This document shows, piece by piece, positions 6,982 through 10,632 of a stretch of DNA of 10,632 nucleotides (positions within the stretch are counted from its first letter, which is position 1; each line of letters begins with the position of its first letter). This stretch comes from CAYFVR01 sp046541515. GTDB lineage: Bacteria > Desulfobacterota > Desulfobacteria > Desulfobacterales > Desulfococcaceae. The notes beneath the pieces are model-generated. The model was given only the letters and a program-made list of their open reading frames with translations, was not told the DNA's origin and ran no database searches. The translations under genes were made by a program, and so were the position numbers. The DNA is taken from positions 1 to 10,632 of the forward strand of contig JBKHDD010000172.1 in NCBI GenBank assembly GCA_046541515.1, given 5' to 3'.

Positions 6982-7094
6982 CAATGCCGTTCATTTAACC
7001 GGGAAAATGGTAGGGGCGAATCGCATTCGCCCTGGTCAATCTGGCACGATTGGCCAATTGAAATCCCAAAGTGAACGGTATTGCCTTTAGGCGG
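6969..7094. repeat. 126-bp unit with inverted ends (MITE-like)
   Basis: The left end 6969-6993 begins CCGCCTTTAGGCGCAATGCC. The right end 7072-7094, read on the minus strand, begins CCGCCTAAAGGCAATACCGT; the two ends agree over about 23-25 nt apart from a 2-nt gap and a few changes. Between them lie a perfect hairpin (7014-7032) and the palindrome ATTGGCCAAT (7049-7058). No transposase is encoded. It could be a small non-autonomous element or a folded RNA element; no target-site duplication was identified. Confidence 0.6.
7014..7032. repeat. Perfect 8-bp hairpin GGGCGAAT-CGC-ATTCGCCC
   Basis: GGGCGAAT at 7014-7021 and ATTCGCCC at 7025-7032 are exact reverse complements around a 3-nt loop. 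The preceding GTAG and the general form resemble dispersed intergenic palindromes seen in several bacterial genomes; that comparison is from memory. It lies at the centre-left of the 126-bp unit. Confidence 0.75.
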
Positions 7095-7112
7095 CGTTGG
7101 GGATCTGAACTG

Positions 7113-7148
7113 GGATTTCCTGGATTTGAAGGATTTTCAGGATTGGGT
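7113..7148. repeat. 9-bp-period array on GGATTT
   Basis: Three consecutive 9-mers, GGATTTCCT (7113), GGATTTGAA (7122) and GGATTTTCA (7131), are followed by a degenerate fourth, GGATTGGGT (7140). The phase of GGATT is exactly 9 nt throughout. Confidence 0.75.
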
Positions 7149-7181
7149 TCCGTGTTTTTCGCGCCGCTTGGAATAGGAATC

Positions 7182-7204
7182 GTTTGGAGTTCCGCCTTCA
7201 GGCG
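7182..7204 (+). repeat. GGAGTTCCGCC hairpin repeat, copy 2
   Basis: The same 23-mer as copy 1 with one T-to-C change in the hairpin loop (CGCCT-TC-AGGCG). It is inverted relative to copy 3 at 7289-7311; the pair encloses 84 bp and spans 130 bp. Confidence 0.85.
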
Positions 7205-7288
7205 TTATCGGCGGTAAATTCGCTCCAGCCATGGATTTGACCGCATTCATTCCAAAAACCAAAATCCTACTTCATCCCATGACCGCAC

Positions 7289-7311
7289 TGCCTGAAGGCG
7301 GAACTCCGAAC
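7289..7311 (-). repeat. GGAGTTCCGCC hairpin repeat, copy 3
   Basis: On the minus strand this reads GTTCGGAGTTCCGCCTTCAG followed by GCA, starting 5 nt after the stop codon of the SRPBCC gene. It therefore has the same orientation and nearly the same distance to its gene's stop as copy 1 has to the iron-sulfur gene. Confidence 0.85.
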
Positions 7312-7316
7312 TGGCT

Positions 7317-7715
7317 TCATCCCGCTTCCCCCTCCGCCATCTTCCGAATCCGCCCCGCCGCCCAGCGGCAAACGGACAGGTAGGGAAAGGCGATGGACGG
7401 CACTTCGAAGGCCAGGCGGCAACCGCCGGAATCGTTCGGTTCCACCCGATGCCCGGTGGCCCGCACGCCCGCAACCTTCCAGGCCCAATAGCGCCCCGGA
7501 TCAAACTCGGTGATTTCAAAGGGAAGCCAAACTCCCGCGGCGGTTTTCACCCGTCCACGGTCGCCTTTTTCGATGAATCGATGTGTAGCTTCCACCCGTT
7601 GAACGGAGGGACCCCATCGGGGCCATCCATGGGTGTCGGCGAGGAGCCGCCAGACCCGGCCCGGCGGGGCGTTTATCGAAATGCGGACGGCGAGGGTGCG
7701 GGGGAAAAGCGACAT
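7317..7715 (-). CDS. SRPBCC-family (polyketide cyclase/START-like) protein
   Basis: A 132-residue single-domain protein of the SRPBCC superfamily, which forms a helix-grip cavity for hydrophobic ligands. The N-terminal strand and helix are typical: VRISINAPPGRVWRLLADTH, then the WPRWGPSVQRVE segment near 31-42 common to the polyketide cyclase/dehydrase group. Later landmarks are GDRGRVKT at 51-58, FDPGRYWAWKV at 71-81 and a C-terminal amphipathic helix from about 107. The length is slightly short but complete for the family. No catalytic residues can be assigned, and ligand and role are unknown. It is convergent with the iron-sulfur gene and lies downstream of serC on the same strand, but a terminator separates them, so it probably has its own promoter. 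The ribosome site before the ATG is poor (a G-run), so the start is less sure than the frame. Confidence 0.75.
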   Translation of the reverse strand: MSLFPRTLAVRISINAPPGRVWRLLADTHGWPRWGPSVQRVEATHRFIEKGDRGRVKTAAGVWLPFEITEFDPGRYWAWKVAGVRATGHRVEPNDSGGCRLAFEVPSIAFPYLSVCRWAAGRIRKMAEGEAG

Positions 7716-7776
7716 GGGGGACCCCGGGAAAAAGACGGCATGCGGCCGACGGAGGTTTCGTCCGTTTCTGAAATCG

Positions 7777-7814
7777 AAAAACGCGGCCCGGCCGAATGCC
7801 GAACCGCGTTTTTT
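7777..7814 (-). terminator. Rho-independent terminator downstream of serC
   Basis: AAAAACGCGG (7777-7786) and CCGCGTTTTT (7804-7813) are exact reverse complements around a 17-nt loop that holds a further GGC/GCC pairing. On the minus strand the stem ends in five T, about 35 nt after the serC stop; on the plus strand it ends in six T. The symmetrical A and T runs would let it work in both directions. Confidence 0.85.
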
Positions 7815-7848
7815 CCTGGAACGGAGGGATGGGGTGCGCGCGTCGGGC

Positions 7849-8937
7849 TTATCCGTTTTTCTTCTCGAATTCCTTCATGAAATCCACCAGCGCCTCGATG
7901 GCTTCCACCGGAACGGCGTTGTAAATCGACGCCCGGCAGCCGCCCACGGAGCGATGGCCCTTGAGGCCGCCCAGCTTGGCCTCGGTGGCCTCGGCCACGA
8001 ATTTTTTCTCCAACTCCTCGCTCGGCAGCCGGAAGGTGACGTTCATGCGGGACCGGCTGTCGGCGTCGGCGGTGCCTCGGTAGAAATCGCTGGAATCCAG
8101 CAGGCCGTAGATCATGCCCGCCTTTTTCTCGTTGATTTCCGCCATCTTTTCCAGTCCGCCCACCGTCTCCTCCAACCACTTCAACACCAATTGCACCGCG
8201 TAGACCGCAAAGCACGGCGGGGTGTTGAACATGGAGTTCTTGGCGGAATGGGTGGTGTATTTCATCACCGTCGGGATGTCTTCGGGCACGCGGTCCAGCA
8301 TGTCCTGGCGGACGATGACCATGCAGACGCCGGAGGGGCCGATGTTCTTCTGGGCGCCGGCGTAGATCAGGCCGAACGGCTTCACGTCGAAGGGGCGGCT
8401 CATGATGTCCGAGGACATGTCGGAGAGGATCGGCACGCCGGCGGTGTCCGGAAACTGGGCGTATTGGGTGCCCTTGATGGTGTTGTTGGAGGTGAGGTGG
8501 ACGTAGGCCGCGTCGCCGCTGAAATTGAAGCTCTTGGGGATGTAGGCGAAGTTCCGGTCCTCGGAGGAGGCGGCCACGTTGACCTTGCGGCCCAGCGCCT
8601 GGGCTTCCTTGATGGCCTTGGTGGACCAGGTCCCGGTGTTCACGTAGTCCACCGTCGCGCCCTCGGCGGAAAAATTCATGGGGGCCATGCAGAACTGGAG
8701 GCTGGCGCCGCCCTGTAAAAACATCACCTGGTAGTCGTCGCCGAGACCCAGCAGCCGCTTGGTGCGGGCGACGGCGTCGTTCATGACCTCGTCGAACCAG
8801 GGGGACCGGTGGCTGATTTCGGTGATGGACATGCCGGAGCCCGCGAAATTGAGGAAGTTTTCCTGGATTTCCTCCAGAACGGGAAGGGGCAGGGCGGCGG
8901 GCCCCGGGTTGAAATTGAAAATGCGATTGGCCTTCAT
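7849..8937 (-). CDS. serC: Phosphoserine aminotransferase
   Basis: A 362-residue PLP-dependent class V aminotransferase, normal length for SerC. It exchanges the amino group of glutamate with 3-phosphohydroxypyruvate to give phosphoserine in serine biosynthesis, and usually also acts on the 4-phosphohydroxythreonine step of vitamin B6 synthesis. Family marks are FNFNPGPAALP at 7-17, QGGASLQF at 75-82, TGTWSTKAIKEA at 101-112, SDMSSD at 172-177, the PLP lysine K197 in YAGAQKNIGPSG, and GHRSVGGCRASIYNA at 327-341. The start at 8937 is set by GGAGG 5 nt upstream and gives the usual N-terminus; a further 37 upstream in-frame codons do not resemble the family. It is followed by a strong terminator and diverges from hisD across a 233-bp control region. 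No serA lies next to it. Confidence 0.97.
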   Translation of the reverse strand: MKANRIFNFNPGPAALPLPVLEEIQENFLNFAGSGMSITEISHRSPWFDEVMNDAVARTKRLLGLGDDYQVMFLQGGASLQFCMAPMNFSAEGATVDYVNTGTWSTKAIKEAQALGRKVNVAASSEDRNFAYIPKSFNFSGDAAYVHLTSNNTIKGTQYAQFPDTAGVPILSDMSSDIMSRPFDVKPFGLIYAGAQKNIGPSGVCMVIVRQDMLDRVPEDIPTVMKYTTHSAKNSMFNTPPCFAVYAVQLVLKWLEETVGGLEKMAEINEKKAGMIYGLLDSSDFYRGTADADSRSRMNVTFRLPSEELEKKFVAEATEAKLGGLKGHRSVGGCRASIYNAVPVEAIEALVDFMKEFEKKNG

Positions 8938-8942
8938 GGTGT

Positions 8943-8947
8943 CCTCC
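8943..8947 (-). promoter_or_regulatory. Ribosome binding site that sets the serC start
   Basis: GGAGG on the minus strand, 5 nt before the ATG at 8937. It excludes the longer upstream frame. Confidence 0.8.
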
Positions 8948-9012
8948 AGATCATCGGAATATTGAGGTGGTCCCCCGGATGTGATAAATTGAGGGTCTTT
9001 TGCCCGGCTGTT

Positions 9013-9038
9013 TTGACAGAACCGCGGTTTCTTGTCAA
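9013..9038. promoter_or_regulatory. 26-bp imperfect palindrome between serC and hisD
   Basis: The left arm TTGACAGAACCGC and the right arm, read on the minus strand as TTGACAAGAAACCGC, meet on the central CCGCGG. Each arm begins with TTGACA, the consensus -35 hexamer, on opposite strands. A good -10 at 16-18 nt was not found for either direction; on the plus strand TATCAT at 9043 is too far (24 nt). It could be an operator or a pair of divergent -35 boxes. The surrounding gap 8938-9170 shows no other feature. Confidence 0.5.
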
Positions 9039-9170
9039 TGGGTATCATAATTGCGTTCGGGCGCGATGAAACCGCTATTTTCAGTGGGGAAAAGAAACAA
9101 TCTGAACGAAATTTGGATTACCCAAACCGGCCAGACCGGCCCCCAATCCACCATCCCGAAAGTGAATGTT

Positions 9171-10472
9171 ATGGAAATATTGACCTATCCCTCCGACGCC
9201 GCCGAAGCCCGGGTTCGGGCCATCGCCGCCCGCACCCTGGACGCCGATCCGGCCGTGTACGAAAATGTTCGAACCATCCTTGGGGACGTTCGCGATCGCG
9301 GCGACGAGGCCCTGATGGAATACACGCGGAAATTCGACGGGGCCGAACTGACCCCGGAAACCCTTCGGGTGAGCCCCGAGGAAATCGCCGACGCCGAGAT
9401 ATCCGTGGACGGCCACTTCATGGACGCCCTGAACCGGGCGATCCGGCAGATCGAAAGTTTCCACCGGAATCAATTGCGGAAATCCTGGATCAACACCGAC
9501 CGGCCCGGCACGGTGCTGGGGCAGCTTTTCAATCCGGTGGAAGCGGCCGGGGTCTACGTGCCCGGCGGAAAGGGCGGGGACACGCCGCTGGTGTCCTCGG
9601 TGCTCATGGGCGTGATTCCCGCGCGGATCGCCGGGGTGGATCGGGTCGTCATGACGACGCCGCCCACGGCGGAGGGGAAGGTCAGCCCGCAAATGCTGGT
9701 TGCCGCCAAGCGGGCCGGGGTGGACGCCGTGTACCGCGTAGGCGGCGCCTGGTCCGTCGCGGCCATGGCCTACGGCACCCAAACCGTGCCCCGCTGCGAC
9801 GTGATCGTCGGCCCGGGGAATATCTACGTCACCGTTGCCAAAAAGATGGTCGCCGGGGCGGTGGGGATCGACATGATCGCCGGTCCCAGCGAGGTGCTGG
9901 TCATCGCCGACGCCGACGCCAATCCCGAATTCGTCGCGGCCGACCTGCTCTCCCAGGCGGAGCACGATCCGCTGGCTTCGGCGGTGCTGGTCACCGTTTC
10001 CCAACCCCTGGCCGAAAAGGTCCGGGAGGCGCTGAATCGCCAGCTCGACGCCTTGGGACGGGCCGACATCGCCCGCCAATCTCTTGCCGACTACGGCGCG
10101 CTTCTGGTGGTCTCCGACCTGGACGCCGCGTTTGTCCTGTCCAACCGGATCGCCCCCGAACACCTGGAGTTGCTGGTGGATTCGCCCTTCGAGCAGCTCG
10201 GGAAAATCCGCAACGCCGGGGCCGTTTTCATGGGGCCGTACACCCCGGAACCCATGGGGGACTACATCGCCGGGCCCAACCACGTCCTGCCCACCGGCGG
10301 CACGGCCCGGTTTTCCTCCGCCCTCTCGGTGGACAATTTCATCAAGAAAACCAGCGTGATCCACTACGCCGAATCGGCCTTCCGGGAAGAGGCCCCCGAC
10401 GTCATCCGCCTGGCCGAAACCGAGGGCCTCGGCGCCCACGCCCGCTCGGTGCGCGTCCGGCTGGAGGATTGA
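9171..10472 (+). CDS. hisD: Histidinol dehydrogenase
   Basis: A 433-residue enzyme, the normal length, which oxidises L-histidinol to L-histidine in two NAD-dependent steps at the end of histidine biosynthesis. The predicted zinc ligands Q262 and H265 (SQAEHD), D364 (MGDY) and H423 (GAHARS) are all present, as are the catalytic pair E330-H331 in APEHLEL. The NAD-binding and signature region includes VYVPGGKGGDTPLVSSVLMG at 128-147, GPGNIYVTVAKK at 214-225 and DMIAGPSEVLVIAD at 234-247. The start at 9171 is chosen from protein length; upstream in-frame ATGs would add 35-40 residues unlike the family. The ribosome site is weak. It is divergent from serC; no other his gene is seen up to the window edge, although one could follow. 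Confidence 0.97.
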   Translation: MEILTYPSDAAEARVRAIAARTLDADPAVYENVRTILGDVRDRGDEALMEYTRKFDGAELTPETLRVSPEEIADAEISVDGHFMDALNRAIRQIESFHRNQLRKSWINTDRPGTVLGQLFNPVEAAGVYVPGGKGGDTPLVSSVLMGVIPARIAGVDRVVMTTPPTAEGKVSPQMLVAAKRAGVDAVYRVGGAWSVAAMAYGTQTVPRCDVIVGPGNIYVTVAKKMVAGAVGIDMIAGPSEVLVIADADANPEFVAADLLSQAEHDPLASAVLVTVSQPLAEKVREALNRQLDALGRADIARQSLADYGALLVVSDLDAAFVLSNRIAPEHLELLVDSPFEQLGKIRNAGAVFMGPYTPEPMGDYIAGPNHVLPTGGTARFSSALSVDNFIKKTSVIHYAESAFREEAPDVIRLAETEGLGAHARSVRVRLED

Positions 10473-10513
10473 TTTCGGACGACCCGATTTCTAGTTTGGC
10501 GGGCCACTCGGAA

Positions 10514-10536
10514 GGGGGGGGCGGGGCTTTCCCCCC
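10514..10536 (+). other. G8/C6 inverted run after hisD
   Basis: Eight G (10514-10521), then CGGGGCTTT, then six C (10531-10536) can form a GC-rich stem about 40 nt after the hisD stop. No T-run follows, so it is at best a weak or factor-dependent terminator. The long G tract could instead form another structure. Confidence 0.3.
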
Positions 10537-10552
10537 ATTTCGAAGGAGGGCG

Positions 10553-10632
10553 GTGGATTTTTGGAACTGCAATGCGACCATTTTCCGTGAAACTGGAAAC
10601 CTGCCAAAGGAACCCCCACTGCGGGGCGCGCA
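10553..10632 (+). CDS. Possible start of an unrecognised gene, cut by the window edge
   Basis: AAGGAGGG (10543-10550) lies 2 nt before a GTG at 10553, from which the frame stays open to the end of the window (26 codons, starting MDFWNCNATIFRETG if GTG is read as M). The ribosome site is excellent in sequence but close to the start. The peptide is not recognisable, and a short open frame is not rare at this GC content, so this is only a candidate. It would lie 80 nt after hisD. Confidence 0.3.
   Translation, partial: MDFWNCNATIFRETGNLPKEPPLRGA

Larger units (their letters stand above)
6958..7316. repeat. Repeat-filled gap between convergent genes
   Basis: No gene is seen in these 359 bases. 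The stretch is assembled from short repeats, annotated separately: three long copies of a GGAGTTCCGCCTTYAGGC motif, a fourth copy of its core, a 126-bp inverted-repeat unit, a perfect hairpin and a 9-bp-period array. Two long copies sit directly behind the stop codons of the two convergent genes. Confidence 0.8.

Noticed and set aside
4168..6984. A 938-codon open frame on the minus strand, antisense to the radical SAM end, cupin, HAD and Fe-S genes
   Set aside because: It runs opposite four genes with clear families. Its translation is rich in H, R, P and Q with no recognisable domain, as expected from the codon bias of the GC-rich sense genes.
7014..7032. The perfect hairpin as a terminator of the iron-sulfur gene
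   Set aside because: It has a good stem but no T-run on either side and lies within the inverted-repeat unit.
6958..7316. A CRISPR array
   Set aside because: The repeats differ in orientation and spacing, there are no uniform spacers, and no cas genes are nearby.

Overview
This GC-rich window, with short intergenic gaps and genes on both strands, reads as the chromosome of a free-living bacterium. An AmmeMemoRadiSam-type radical SAM enzyme, a cysteine-rich two-ferredoxin protein, a Uma2-type relic and families of short intergenic repeats together suggest an anaerobe, probably a Desulfobacterota (sulfate-reducer-like) lineage. That placement is inference from gene content and style, not from a marker gene.

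Layout, left to right. Positions 1-321 hold no intact gene, only a possible decayed reading frame. Positions 322-883 are a broken Uma2-family nuclease gene (two frameshifts and one internal stop) ending in a perfect 15-bp tandem duplication. On the minus strand follow a PAP2-type membrane phosphatase (973-1716) and, upstream of it, a quinone-oxidoreductase-like MDR dehydrogenase (1877-2929). Divergent from these, on the plus strand, lies a compact four-gene run: radical SAM enzyme (3236-4261), cupin (4326-4889), HAD hydrolase (4894-5646) and a multi-cluster iron-sulfur protein (5677-6957). Gaps are 64, 4 and 30 nt, so it is probably one operon.

Positions 6958-7316 carry no gene but are packed with repeats: four copies of a short GCCTTYAGGC hairpin motif, a 126-bp unit with inverted ends, a perfect 8-bp-stem hairpin and a 9-bp-period array. 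They fill the space between the convergent iron-sulfur gene and a minus-strand SRPBCC gene (7317-7715). Then come a terminator, serC (7849-8937, minus), a divergent control region with a 26-bp palindrome, and hisD (9171-10472, plus). A possible new gene starts at 10553 and runs off the end.

serC (serine biosynthesis) and hisD (last two oxidations of histidine biosynthesis) are standard biosynthetic genes with intact active-site residues. The least explained part is the radical SAM/cupin/HAD/Fe-S operon: each protein has a recognisable fold, but the shared substrate is unknown, and the usual AMMECR1 and Memo partners of the radical SAM enzyme are absent from the window.
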